This document shows, piece by piece, positions 35,193 to 43,356 of a stretch of 64,000 nt of DNA; within the stretch, counting starts at the first letter, position 1; each line of letters begins with the position of its first letter. The position numbers were made by a program, and so were the translations under genes. The stretch lies in the NCBI GenBank assembly GCA_947346365.1, contig CANAAV010000008.1, positions 31,879 through 95,878 of the forward strand, given 5' to 3'. Source of the DNA: an uncultured Flavonifractor sp. GTDB lineage: Bacteria > Bacillota > Clostridia > Oscillospirales > Oscillospiraceae. The notes below the pieces were generated by a model. That model ran no database searches, had not been told where the DNA came from, and saw nothing but the letters and a program-made list of their open reading frames with translations.

Positions 35193-37016
35193 TTGCAGGA
35201 CAGCAAACTGAGAAATGTAGCGATTATCGCCCACGTTGACCACGGGAAAACCACGCTGGTGGATGAGATGCTCAAGCAGGGGGGCATTTACCGGGAGAAC
35301 CAGGCCACCGTGGACCGGGTTATGGACTCCAACGACCTGGAGCGGGAGCGGGGGATTACCATTCTGGCCAAAAATACCGCCGTCCATTATAAAGATGTAA
35401 AGATCAACATTGTGGATACGCCGGGCCACGCCGACTTTGGCGGCGAGGTAGAGCGGATCCTGAAGATGGTCAACGGCGTTATTCTTCTGGTGGACGCCGC
35501 CGAGGGCCCCATGCCCCAGACCCGTTTTGTGCTGTCCAAGGCCCTGGAGCTGGGCCACCGGGTCATCGTGGTGGTCAACAAGATCGACCGCCCGGACCAG
35601 CGGATCCACGAGGTGGTGGACGAGGTGCTGGAGCTGCTGCTGGATCTGGACGCCACCGACGAGCAGCTGGATTCTCCCATGCTCTTCTGCTCCGGAAGGC
35701 AGGGGACGGCTTCCTACTCCCCCGAGGCGGAGGGCAAGAATCTGGTTCCCCTCTTTGAGACTATTTTGGACTATATCCCCGCCCCGGAGGCGGACGTGCA
35801 GGCGCCCTTCCAGATGCTGGTTTCCTCCATTGATTACAACGAGTTTGTAGGGCGCATCGCCATTGGGCGCATTGAGCGGGGGGAGATTAAGCAGAACCAG
35901 GAGATTGCCGTGTGCAATTTCCACAGCCCGGACCAGCCCGCTAAGAAGGCCAAGGCGGTGGCGCTGTACCAATTTGACGGCCTGGGCCGGGTGGCGGTCA
36001 CCGAAGCCTCCGCCGGAAACATCATCGCCATGAGCGGCATCGGAGACGTGACCATCGGCGACACCGTCTGCGCCCCCGACGCTGTGGAGCCCATTGAGTT
36101 TGTCAAGATTTCCGCCCCCACGATTGAGATGACCTTTTCGGTCAACGACTCCCCCTTCGCCGGACGGGAGGGCAAGTTTGTCACCTCCCGCCAGCTGCGG
36201 GAGCGGCTGTTCCGGGAGACGCTGAAGGATGTGTCCCTGCGGGTCAGCGAAACGGATTCCACCGACTCCTTCAATGTGGCCGGCCGGGGGGAGATGAGCC
36301 TGTCCATCCTCATCGAGACCATGCGCCGGGAGGGATACGAGTTTCAGGTGTCTCCCCCCCGGGTGCTCTATCAGGAGATCGACGGGAAGCGGTGCGAGCC
36401 AATTGAGCGCCTGGTGGCCGACGTGCCCGCCGATGCAGTGGGCGCGGTGATTGAAAAGATCGGCTCCCGCAAGGGCGATTTGGTAGAGATGACTCCCGTG
36501 GGCGAGCGGATGAAGCTGGAGTTTTTAGTGCCCGCCAGGGGATTGTTCGGCTACCGCAACGAATTTTTGACCGACACCAAGGGAGAGGGCATCATGGCCT
36601 CGGTGTTTGACAGCTATGCGCCGGTGAAGGGGGAGATTCAGCGGCGCAACTCCGGCTCGCTGGTATCTTTTGAGACCGGCGAGAGCGTCACCTACGGACT
36701 GTTCAACGCCCAGGAGCGGGGGGTGCTCTTTATCGGAGCGGGCGTGCCGGTGTACGCAGGTATGGTGGTGGGAGAGACCCCCAAGCAGGAGGACATTTCG
36801 GTCAATATCTGCAAAAAGAAGCAACTGACCAATATGCGCGCCTCCGGCTCCGACGAGGCCCTGCGCCTGATGCCCCCGCGGCAGCTGAGCCTGGAGCAGT
36901 GCCTGGAATTTTTGGCGGACGACGAGCTGCTGGAGGTCACGCCGGAGAACCTGCGCCTGCGCAAGCGCATCCTCAGCCATGCCGAGCGCATGAAGGCCCT
37001 CAAGGGCGGAAAATAA
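35193..37016 (+). CDS. typA: Ribosome-associated GTPase TypA/BipA
   Basis: A translational GTPase acting on ribosomes, linked to stress and ribosome assembly. 607 residues, standard length. G1 is AHVDHGKTTL, G2 lies in RERGITI, G3 is DTPGHADF and G4 NKIDRPD. Domains II, III, V and the BipA-specific C-terminal domain (NAQERGVLFIGAGVPVYAGMVVG) follow. The start is TTG 35193 with GAGGTG upstream. A monocistronic gene with its own promoter; a hairpin follows at 37031. Confidence 0.96.
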   Translation: MQDSKLRNVAIIAHVDHGKTTLVDEMLKQGGIYRENQATVDRVMDSNDLERERGITILAKNTAVHYKDVKINIVDTPGHADFGGEVERILKMVNGVILLVDAAEGPMPQTRFVLSKALELGHRVIVVVNKIDRPDQRIHEVVDEVLELLLDLDATDEQLDSPMLFCSGRQGTASYSPEAEGKNLVPLFETILDYIPAPEADVQAPFQMLVSSIDYNEFVGRIAIGRIERGEIKQNQEIAVCNFHSPDQPAKKAKAVALYQFDGLGRVAVTEASAGNIIAMSGIGDVTIGDTVCAPDAVEPIEFVKISAPTIEMTFSVNDSPFAGREGKFVTSRQLRERLFRETLKDVSLRVSETDSTDSFNVAGRGEMSLSILIETMRREGYEFQVSPPRVLYQEIDGKRCEPIERLVADVPADAVGAVIEKIGSRKGDLVEMTPVGERMKLEFLVPARGLFGYRNEFLTDTKGEGIMASVFDSYAPVKGEIQRRNSGSLVSFETGESVTYGLFNAQERGVLFIGAGVPVYAGMVVGETPKQEDISVNICKKKQLTNMRASGSDEALRLMPPRQLSLEQCLEFLADDELLEVTPENLRLRKRILSHAERMKALKGGK

Positions 37017-37030
37017 GAGAAAAAGCCCAC

Positions 37031-37065
37031 GGGCGGTCGGCGGAGCTTTCCTGAGCCGGCCGCCC
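37031..37065 (+). terminator. Hairpin after typA
   Basis: Arms 37031-37041 and 37055-37065 pair over 11 positions with one G-U wobble, 15 bases after the typA stop. A U-run is missing, so the terminator call is moderate. The rest of 37066-37200 holds nothing I recognise. Confidence 0.5.
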
Positions 37066-37200
37066 ATAGGGCTGGAGCTGATGCTGCAAGCGTGGGTCAA
37101 TTTGTCCGCTAAATGCCTCCCTTCGCGGCTGTTTGGATCTGCCCCAACACTGAAATTAAGCGCGGTTTTTATTGAGAAATTAGGTCCAGGGCTAAATGTC

Positions 37201-37229
37201 TTGCTTTTTCCCTGGAAAAGGAATATAAT
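37201..37229 (+). promoter_or_regulatory. Promoter of the chemoreceptor gene
   Basis: TTGCTT (37201-37206) and TATAAT (37224-37229) with a 17-base spacer, 93 bases before the ATG. No flagellar sigma-D type site was seen. Confidence 0.65.
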
Positions 37230-37321
37230 ATTTTCTCCATTATATGGATTTCCCTCTTTAAGGAGGCCCCCCTCAAAAGGGATCAAGGCCGAGAGAAAAA
37301 ACAGTTGTAGGGAGCATGATT

Positions 37322-39376
37322 ATGAAACGAGAAAAGGGAGCGTCCGTAAGGCCCGGCGCGGTCCGGCGTGAGTGGGGCATTACGGGAAAGCTGGCGTCGG
37401 CCATTGTAGTAAGCGTCGTCATCGCGGTGGCGATCTTATTTGCTGTGGTCTATATTCAGATGTCTAGCGCACTGCTGGACAAGAGTGAAAATTTGCTTCA
37501 GACGACCACCGACCGGACAGTCCAGGAGACCAGGGCCTGGATGAACAGCACCCTGACCATGCTGGAGACGCAGCGGGACACCATCGAATACGAGGACATG
37601 GACGTGCCTGAAATGACGGAGTATATCAAGCATACCGTCGATCAGAACGACGCCTATCCCGCCGGGCTGTATGTAGCCCTGACGGACGGCTCGCTGTACC
37701 ACGCTACCTTTGTGCCGGGGCCCGACTTTGACGCCACAGCCAAGAGCTGGTATCAGGACGGCCTGAATTCAGAGGCCTTTCTTTTAGGCGACGTGTACTT
37801 CGACGAGGACAGCCAGTCCTATGTGGTGGGGGCGTCCGGCGTGCTGAAGTCCCGGCACGGCGCGGTGCGCGGCGTCGCCGCGGCGGACGTGTATTTGGAT
37901 TCCATCTCCAAGATCGTCAGCCAAGTCCGGATTGAGGACACCGGCGGCATTTTCCTGGTGGACACCAGAACGAACACCATTATCGGCCATCAGGATGCGG
38001 AGATTACCGGGCAGCGCCTGAGCGAACTAAGCGAGGGCATGTACGCCTATGCCAACGATCAAATTGCCTCCGGAAAGACTGGGCTGTCTCTCTATGAAAA
38101 TACATATATCCTTGTAGAGAATATTCCCGACAGCGACTGGACAGCGGTGGCCTACGTATCCAGGGGAGAAGTTCTAAAGGAACTCCACCAGCTGACCCTA
38201 AACATGCTGCTGGTGGCGGTCCTGGCCGTGCTGGTGCTCATCGTCCTGGTGGTGGTGCAGGTCCGCCGGGTGATCGGCCGTCCGGTTCAGGAGCTGAGCC
38301 TTGCGGCGACGCGGATCGCGGAGGGTGAGCTGGACCAGGAGATCCATTACCAGTCCAAGGATGAGCTGGGCGTATTGGCCCACGACTTCAACCAGGTGAC
38401 CCTGCGCCTTCGGGACTATGTAGACTATATTCAGGAGATATCCGATAAGCTGCGGGAAATCGCTGCGGGGAATCTGGCGTTCACCCTGAAGTATCGATAC
38501 ACCGGGGAGTTTGCGAAGATCAAAGCCGCGCTGGAGGAAATATCCCGTTCCATGAGCAATACGATGGGCCAGATTAACGCCTCCGCGGGGCAGGTCTCCG
38601 CTGCCAGCAATCAGGTCTCCATGGGCGCCCAGGCCCTGAGCCAAGGCGCCATGACCCAGGCCAGCTCTATGGAAGAACTGGCGGCCACCATCACGGATAT
38701 CTCAAACAGCGCCAAAAAGACCACTGCCGCCGCTGGAGAGGCAGGGCGCTTCGTCAATCAGGCCGGCGGACAGCTAGGCGTCAGCTTAGAGCACGTCAAA
38801 GAGCTCAACGACGCTATGGAGAAGATCTCCAGCTCCTCTGAGGAGATTTCTAAGATCCTCACCACCATTGAAAACATCGCCTTCCAGACCAACATTTTGG
38901 CGCTGAATGCCGCCGTGGAGGCCGCCCGGGCGGGTGCGGCTGGGAAGGGGTTCGCCGTCGTGGCCGACGAGGTGCGGGACCTGGCTACCAAATCTGACGA
39001 GGCAGCCAAGGCTACGAAAGACTTGATTGAGGGTTCTATCGCCGCCGTCAATGCGGGCAGACAGGCGGTGGGGAATGTTACCAAATCCCTGGAGGAGACC
39101 AGCGTTTCCGCCGGGCAGGTCACCGCCCAGATGGACATTGTGGTGGAAGCGGTGACCAACCAGACCGCCGCTATCGCCCAGGTCACAGAGGGCATTGACC
39201 AAATCTCCTCTGTAGTCCAGACCAACAGCGCCACTGCTCAGGAAAGTGCCGCTGCCAGCGAGGAGCTGTCTGCTGAGGCTGCCAGCTTGAAGCAGATGGT
39301 AGCACAGTTTACTCTCGCGGGGGACCGGAAAGATGCGTTTTCGGACTCAGGTCGAGCAGCCGTTCTCAGAAGATAG
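37322..39376 (+). CDS. Methyl-accepting chemotaxis protein with extracellular dCache-type sensor
   Basis: A transmembrane chemoreceptor, 684 residues. One membrane helix (about residues 22-45, [19 protein letters not shown]), an extracellular double-Cache-like sensor (about 50-285, with the [16 protein letters not shown] segment typical of dCache_1), and a second helix ([19 protein letters not shown]). HAMP and a long cytoplasmic coiled coil follow, with the conserved tip [25 protein letters not shown]-rich methylation helices are on both sides. I use ATG 37322 (GGGAG 7 bases upstream); ATG 37316 is also open. The ligand is not readable. It implies motility or a related chemotaxis pathway in the host. 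Confidence 0.92.
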   Translation: MKREKGASVRPGAVRREWGITGKLASAIVVSVVIAVAILFAVVYIQMSSALLDKSENLLQTTTDRTVQETRAWMNSTLTMLETQRDTIEYEDMDVPEMTEYIKHTVDQNDAYPAGLYVALTDGSLYHATFVPGPDFDATAKSWYQDGLNSEAFLLGDVYFDEDSQSYVVGASGVLKSRHGAVRGVAAADVYLDSISKIVSQVRIEDTGGIFLVDTRTNTIIGHQDAEITGQRLSELSEGMYAYANDQIASGKTGLSLYENTYILVENIPDSDWTAVAYVSRGEVLKELHQLTLNMLLVAVLAVLVLIVLVVVQVRRVIGRPVQELSLAATRIAEGELDQEIHYQSKDELGVLAHDFNQVTLRLRDYVDYIQEISDKLREIAAGNLAFTLKYRYTGEFAKIKAALEEISRSMSNTMGQINASAGQVSAASNQVSMGAQALSQGAMTQASSMEELAATITDISNSAKKTTAAAGEAGRFVNQAGGQLGVSLEHVKELNDAMEKISSSSEEISKILTTIENIAFQTNILALNAAVEAARAGAAGKGFAVVADEVRDLATKSDEAAKATKDLIEGSIAAVNAGRQAVGNVTKSLEETSVSAGQVTAQMDIVVEAVTNQTAAIAQVTEGIDQISSVVQTNSATAQESAAASEELSAEAASLKQMVAQFTLAGDRKDAFSDSGRAAVLRR

Positions 39377-39418
39377 AACTGGTTTTCTTGCTGCCTGCGG
39401 CTATCTTGTCTGAAAAAT

Positions 39419-39449
39419 GGAAAAATGCCCCAATAACGGGCCTTTTTCC
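39419..39449 (+). terminator. Terminator after the chemoreceptor gene
   Basis: GGAAAAA-t-GCCC (39419-39430) pairs with GGGC-c-TTTTTCC (39438-39449); the stem's U-rich 3' side acts as the tail. It is 42 bases after the stop. Confidence 0.7.
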
Positions 39450-39643
39450 ATCTGGACGGCGGGGTTTCTCCTTGAAGTCCGCCGGGATTCCTGCGTCAAA
39501 ACCCCTTGCCGGCTGAAAAAATCTCTCTCCCTTGGGCATGGTTCCATGTTTCAGACAAGGCCTAAGCCGTAGTATCCCGCGGGAGAACGTGGCCGGCCGC
39601 GTTCCCAACGGTATTGGCTGTTCTCCAAAGGTGGCTAACGTGT

Positions 39644-39676
39644 GTTTTCTCCGGCGGCCTGTGCGCCGGAGAAAAC
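39644..39676. terminator. Hairpin in the chemoreceptor-phospholipase intergenic region
   Basis: A perfect 13-bp stem (39644-39656 with 39664-39676) with 7-base loop and TTTT/AAAA inside the arms. The 435-base gap 39377-39811 also contains a weak promoter-like TTGATT/TATGAT pair (39742-39769 area) before the next gene and nothing else I can support. Confidence 0.5.
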
Positions 39677-39811
39677 GCTTTTCGCGCCGCAAATGCGCGC
39701 GCCGCCGGGCCGCGCTGGGGAATGCTGCATTTTTTGATTTCTTTCTCTTGACGCATATGATATACTGTGTAAAAAAGCAAATAGAATTTGCGGCAAAAGG
39801 ACGAGGGAGCT

Positions 39812-40657
39812 ATGCCCAATTATTATGCGCATCTGAAATTTGGAGACAGGGTTCTGGCGGATCTGCCGGAGGACCTGGCAAAAGAGATCCGGCGGGAGCG
39901 GGCGGCGTTCCAGCTGGGCTGTCTGGGACCGGACCCTTTGTTTTTTTACCAGCCTATCCGCCCAAACGCCGTCCGGCGGGAGGCGGTGTGGATGCACCGC
40001 GGCTCCGCCCTGCCGGCGGCCCAGCGGCTGCGCCAAGCCGTTGAGGAAGATCTGCCCATGGCGGTGGGATACAGCGCGGGCTTTTTGTGCCACCTGGCGC
40101 TGGACAGCGCCTGCCACGGCTATGTGGATGAGCGGGCCGCCGAGGGCCCCATCTGCCACATGGCGATAGAGGGAGAGTTTGACCGGATGCTGATGCTGGA
40201 CGACGGGCTGGATGTGACGTTGTGCTCCCACCTGCCCTCTCCGCCGGAGGACCGGCGGGTCTGGAACGCCGCCGCGCGGGCCTATGCCCATGCCTCCCCC
40301 GCCCAGCTGCGGCAGGCGTACCGCTCTATGGCGTGGCTGACGGGATTTTTGGCCCGCTCCTGCGGCACGGGCAGGGGAAAGGTCATTGACGTGGTGAGTA
40401 AAATGCTGCCCATCCCCTCCTCCAAGGGCATTGCCCTGCCGCCGGAGCCCCATCCCTCGGCGGCGGAGAGCAACGCGGATTTGGACCGTCTGCTGGAAGA
40501 GGCCGTGCCGGAGGCGGCGGAGCAAATTTCCGCCTTTTTTCAGCGGATATGTACACAAGAGCCGGTCCCCGCTTGGTTTGACCGGGATTTTAAGGGCAAT
40601 CCGCCCCATGCCGTCCCGGTCCGCCGGCGCAATTTCCAGCGGTATTTTACAACATAG
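39812..40657 (+). CDS. Zinc-dependent phospholipase C-like protein
   Basis: 281 residues of the Zn_dep_PLPC family. The N-terminus MPNYYAHLKFGDRV and the central GFLCHLALDSACHGYVD place the histidines and aspartates that bind zinc in family members. No signal peptide is seen, so it may act in the cytosol, and enzymatic activity in these short clostridial homologues is unproven. ATG 39812 has GAGGGAG 4 bases upstream. It is the last host gene before the prophage; its terminator is intact, so the phage inserted just outside the transcription unit. Confidence 0.8.
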   Translation: MPNYYAHLKFGDRVLADLPEDLAKEIRRERAAFQLGCLGPDPLFFYQPIRPNAVRREAVWMHRGSALPAAQRLRQAVEEDLPMAVGYSAGFLCHLALDSACHGYVDERAAEGPICHMAIEGEFDRMLMLDDGLDVTLCSHLPSPPEDRRVWNAAARAYAHASPAQLRQAYRSMAWLTGFLARSCGTGRGKVIDVVSKMLPIPSSKGIALPPEPHPSAAESNADLDRLLEEAVPEAAEQISAFFQRICTQEPVPAWFDRDFKGNPPHAVPVRRRNFQRYFTT

Positions 40658-40680
40658 TGCCAGAAGTAAACGGCAGTGGT

Positions 40681-40725
40681 AAGACGCCGCCCTCCAAAGA
40701 AATTTTCTCTGGAGGGCGGCGTCTT
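40681..40725. terminator. Terminator after the phospholipase C-like gene
   Basis: A perfect 16-bp stem (40681-40696 with 40710-40725), loop rich in A and T, 23 bases after the stop. It is the last clearly host element. Confidence 0.85.
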
Positions 40726-40765
40726 GTGCTGAGAGCTGTCAATTCTGGGCTGTGGTGATCGTGAT

Positions 40766-40843
40766 TGTAGCGCGACAAAATTTTTGAGAAACTCGGACAG
40801 CGAAAATGAGAAAAAATAGCGGATTTCTTAGAAGTAATTCTAA
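40766..40843. other. Possible Mu-like terminal sequence (right end of the phage)
   Basis: Starts TGTAGCGCGAC at 40766 and contains two loosely similar A-rich blocks (GCGACAAAA... at 40771 and GCGAAAATGAG... at 40800), then a CTTAGAA/TTCTAAG hairpin at 40827-40844. Mu-family ends begin with TG and carry repeated transposase-binding sites. The match is by position and look only; the exact end cannot be fixed without the other end. Confidence 0.4.
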
Positions 40844-40948
40844 GCCCGCCCGCTTGCGGCGACGGCCCCCAGAATGGGGAGCGGCCCCCGCAGGAGGGCG
40901 GGCGTTATAGGGCCCCCGGAGAAGCGGCACACGCCGCCCCCCGGGGCC
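40844..40948. terminator. Hairpin cluster at the end of the phage late operon
   Basis: GCCCGCCC (40844-40851) pairs with GGGCGGGC (40896-40903). A second long, imperfect GC-rich hairpin spans 40911-40948 (GGCCCC... with ...GGGGCC, inner GCGGC/GCCGC). They lie just beyond the last late gene stop (40970) and probably end late transcription. The second is followed by GTTTT on the plus strand, so it could also stop transcripts entering from the host. Confidence 0.55.
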
Positions 40949-40969
40949 GTTTTCATTGTGGGTGGCCGG

Positions 40970-41503
40970 TTACTCGCCCTCGGGCTCCCCGGGCCCGTCC
41001 TGGGCTTCCTGGGGGGCTTCCTGGGCCGGTTCCGGCTCCTGGTATTCCTCCCAGCCGTAAACGCCCGGCTCCCAGACGTTGGAGGCTGCGCTGGAGACCC
41101 ACCTCTTGCCGTTGTGGGTCACCTTCGCCCCCTGGTCGTAGGCGTCATGCGCCCCGATAGGCTGAATCCACTCCGGGAACTCCTCCAGGGGGTTGCCGAT
41201 GCGCGTCCACATGGAGGGCGTGGCCGAGGGCTTGGTATTCTGGCCAGCGTCCTTGACGTCGTGGATGGAGCGATAGAGCTGGCCCTCGTCCTGGACGATG
41301 TCGCCCGCCTTGCCCCGCCAGTTTTCATCCCACGGGGTGAAGAGGTCGGGGTACTCGGAGATCGTTGTCTCGTCGAGCTGCTGCTCCTGGGCCATCTTGA
41401 CGAACATGATCTCCGCGACGGCCTGGGCGGAGCTGCTCCGGCGAGCCGCCCGGTTCAATTCCCCGATAGACCGCTTCGGGGTCAGATACTGCACGTTGCT
41501 CAT
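40970..41503 (-). CDS. Tail-associated protein with CBM5/12-like C-terminal module
   Basis: 177 residues. The C-terminal part (about 80-155) repeats the spacing of chitin-binding-type modules: aromatic and Gly residues in WIQPIGAHDAYDQGAKVTHNGKRWVSSAASNVWEPGVYGW. An acidic, E/P/Q-rich tail follows. The N-terminal part (KRSIGELNRAARRSSSAQAVAEIMFV) is helical. Such modules are common at the end of phage tail-fibre regions, where they may bind surface glycans. ATG 41503 overlaps the upstream tail-protein stop by 4 bases. The last gene of the late operon. Confidence 0.65.
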   Translation of the reverse strand: MSNVQYLTPKRSIGELNRAARRSSSAQAVAEIMFVKMAQEQQLDETTISEYPDLFTPWDENWRGKAGDIVQDEGQLYRSIHDVKDAGQNTKPSATPSMWTRIGNPLEEFPEWIQPIGAHDAYDQGAKVTHNGKRWVSSAASNVWEPGVYGWEEYQEPEPAQEAPQEAQDGPGEPEGE

Positions 41504-43356
41504 TCGTAGGCACCTCCAAAGCCAGAAATAGAAACTTCGCCCTCATAGCCCTCATTCTTGGTGATGGTGAAGCGGATGTTGACGCCCCACTTGTCCGCCG
41601 TCTTGGTCTTGTTGGTGAAGTTATAGACCCGGTTAATCGCCACCATGGGGGTGATGTCCTCCCAGGTGGGCTCGGCGTCGAAGGCGTTGTTACAAGCCTC
41701 CACCAGAGCCGCCGCGCCCTCGATATGCCATGTCGGGGTGACCAGCACCTTGGATGCGGCCTCGTCCGTCTCCTCCGGCTCATTGAGCTGGAAACAGATG
41801 ACGCTCTCCTTCTTGGAGAATGTCCAGACCCGCACCGAGGTGGCGAAGTTGCCGTCCACGGCCTCCACCCGGAGCTGGTGGTTGCCATTGGTAAGCATGA
41901 GCCACCTCTCCCGAGTGAGCTCGATGGTCTCCTCTTGCCCCAGGGTAGCCTGATAGCTCCTGATCTGCACGTCGTCCACGAACTCGGTGACGACCACGTT
42001 GTCGCCCTCGATATCGGTGACGGTGTACTTCTCGGCGAAGCTGCCTGTCTTGTGGCCCAGGGCCATATCCTGGCCGGAGATTGCCGGTGCGCTGTTGGTG
42101 CGTTTGAAGGTGAGCCTCCGGTAGCTGGTGCCACCCTTGCCGTCCGTGACCATGATGGTGATGGTGTTGACGGAGTTGAGGTCGAGGGTGTAGAGCTTCT
42201 CAGAGGTGATCGCCACGCCAAGGGGCTCGCCCTTGGGGGCGTTGTTGATCGTGCGGATGGTCTCATCGTTGAGCTGCTCCGTCACGGTGAGGGTGTCGCC
42301 GTCCGCGTCGTTGACGGTATAATCGTAGGTGAAGCCCAGGTTTTTATCTCCCAGGTTGCCATCGACGCCGCTGATGGTGGGTGCGCTGTTGGTTCTGGTA
42401 AATGTCCACGTCCTGGTGGCCGTCCCGCCCTTGCCGTCGGTGACCACGACCTTCACGGTATGCGTCCCAAGGGACAATTCATCGACCGGGACGGAAATGG
42501 TATATACAAAATTTCGCGTCGGGCCGAACGACTTCGTCGTTCGGCCATCGATCGACTCCGTCGCCGTTAGCACGTCGCCGGAGTCGGGGTCGTCGACGCT
42601 GTACTGTATCGTGAAGTTGGTGTTCTTATCACCCAGATTGCGGTCACTGTCAGAGATCAGAGGGTCAGTGTTCAGGATTTCAAGGACGGGGCGAAAACCG
42701 ACGTACACGTCCCGATTCGTTGCACGGTCGTAGTTCCAGTAGCGGGCCGACACCCAGCCGCGAACCGCACGAAACGACGAATTTCTAGAATATACCTCTT
42801 GACACCAAGAGTAGCAGCCCATCCAATTCCAGAACTGATTGTGGGCACTCGTCTTGTCGGCAGCGGCGAGGGAGGTGTCCAGGTCGGACGATGTGGGGGC
42901 CGGGAGGCCGGTGATAACCTCCTCGCGGGTGATGAACCTGTCCCACTCGTTATTGGTGGGCGAGCCTCCCGCATATACGTCGCTTCCCCTATAAGTGCTG
43001 CCACCCGTCAGAACGCGGCACTTATAGGTCGCCCCGTCGATGGTGACGGTCTTGCCGGTGATGTAGCCCTGTTCGTTCAGATCGTTCCAGGAAACAGAGA
43101 CCAGGATGTTCCGGTCGCAGATCAGGAGGGTCTTGCTGCCGTCCTTGATCTTGTGCCACTGGAGCTTGTTGGCGTCCGCTGCCGGGGTGCTGCCGAGTGT
43201 GTAGTTTGCCATGCTCCCGCTCATTTGCGGGATGTCGCCGACGCCGCAGCCGCTATACGGCTCTGAGTCAGGACGCCAGGGCTTTGTGGGCCTTTTCAGT
43301 ATCGTACCGTTGTTGTAAAATCCGCCGAGCTTGACGAGGCCGAGATATTGCGCCAT
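41500..43356 (-). CDS. Large tail protein: lectin-like domain plus three Ig/cadherin-like repeats; probable DGR target
   Basis: 618 residues from ATG 43356, which has AAGGAG 7 bases upstream. N-terminal ~230 residues: TVTIDGATYKCRVLTGG..., NNEWDRFI, W-rich NQFWNWMGCYSWCQEVY and the ending VYVGFRPVLEIL, the layout of C-type-lectin-like/FGE-like folds used as displayed binding domains. Then three ~95-residue repeats (about 230-520), each with NSAP.ISG.D, GD..TVTE and VTDGKGGT elements. The C-terminus (DITPMVAINRVYNFTNKTKT) is unlike them. The reverse transcriptase gene lies immediately upstream and overlaps it by 89 bases. Probably the receptor-binding or adhesive tail protein. Its variable region would be internal, not C-terminal as in the best-known DGR targets. 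Confidence 0.75.
   Translation of the reverse strand: MAQYLGLVKLGGFYNNGTILKRPTKPWRPDSEPYSGCGVGDIPQMSGSMANYTLGSTPAADANKLQWHKIKDGSKTLLICDRNILVSVSWNDLNEQGYITGKTVTIDGATYKCRVLTGGSTYRGSDVYAGGSPTNNEWDRFITREEVITGLPAPTSSDLDTSLAAADKTSAHNQFWNWMGCYSWCQEVYSRNSSFRAVRGWVSARYWNYDRATNRDVYVGFRPVLEILNTDPLISDSDRNLGDKNTNFTIQYSVDDPDSGDVLTATESIDGRTTKSFGPTRNFVYTISVPVDELSLGTHTVKVVVTDGKGGTATRTWTFTRTNSAPTISGVDGNLGDKNLGFTYDYTVNDADGDTLTVTEQLNDETIRTINNAPKGEPLGVAITSEKLYTLDLNSVNTITIMVTDGKGGTSYRRLTFKRTNSAPAISGQDMALGHKTGSFAEKYTVTDIEGDNVVVTEFVDDVQIRSYQATLGQEETIELTRERWLMLTNGNHQLRVEAVDGNFATSVRVWTFSKKESVICFQLNEPEETDEAASKVLVTPTWHIEGAAALVEACNNAFDAEPTWEDITPMVAINRVYNFTNKTKTADKWGVNIRFTITKNEGYEGEVSISGFGGAYE
42522..42546. repeat. Perfect inverted repeat inside the tail gene, downstream of the putative variable region
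   Basis: Arms of 11 bases (42522-42532 and 42536-42546) with a 3-base loop (GAA on the coding strand). It encodes part of the first Ig-like repeat. A hairpin or cruciform shortly after the variable repeat is known to aid DGR homing in Bordetella phage; here it lies about 139 bases after the variable region, further than in that model. Confidence 0.7.
42685..42795 (-). other. Putative DGR variable region of the tail protein (residues about 188-224)
   Basis: This segment encodes SRNSSFRAVRGW...RDVYVGFRP, at the place where lectin-fold DGR targets vary, and ends in the GFRP motif usual at that boundary. The DNA differs in composition from its surroundings (AT-rich at 42780-42800). I did not find a matching template repeat, so the boundary and the call are inference. 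Confidence 0.45.

Noticed and set aside
40681-40725. CRISPR or att-type repeat at the prophage border
   Set aside because: It is a single perfect hairpin 23 bases after a stop codon, i.e. a host terminator; no repeat-spacer pattern exists anywhere in the window.
40739-40930. 63-codon minus-strand frame at the phage end, considered as a Com-like or toxin gene
   Set aside because: No ribosome binding site, no zinc-finger cysteines, and it crosses the inferred phage-host boundary and hairpins.
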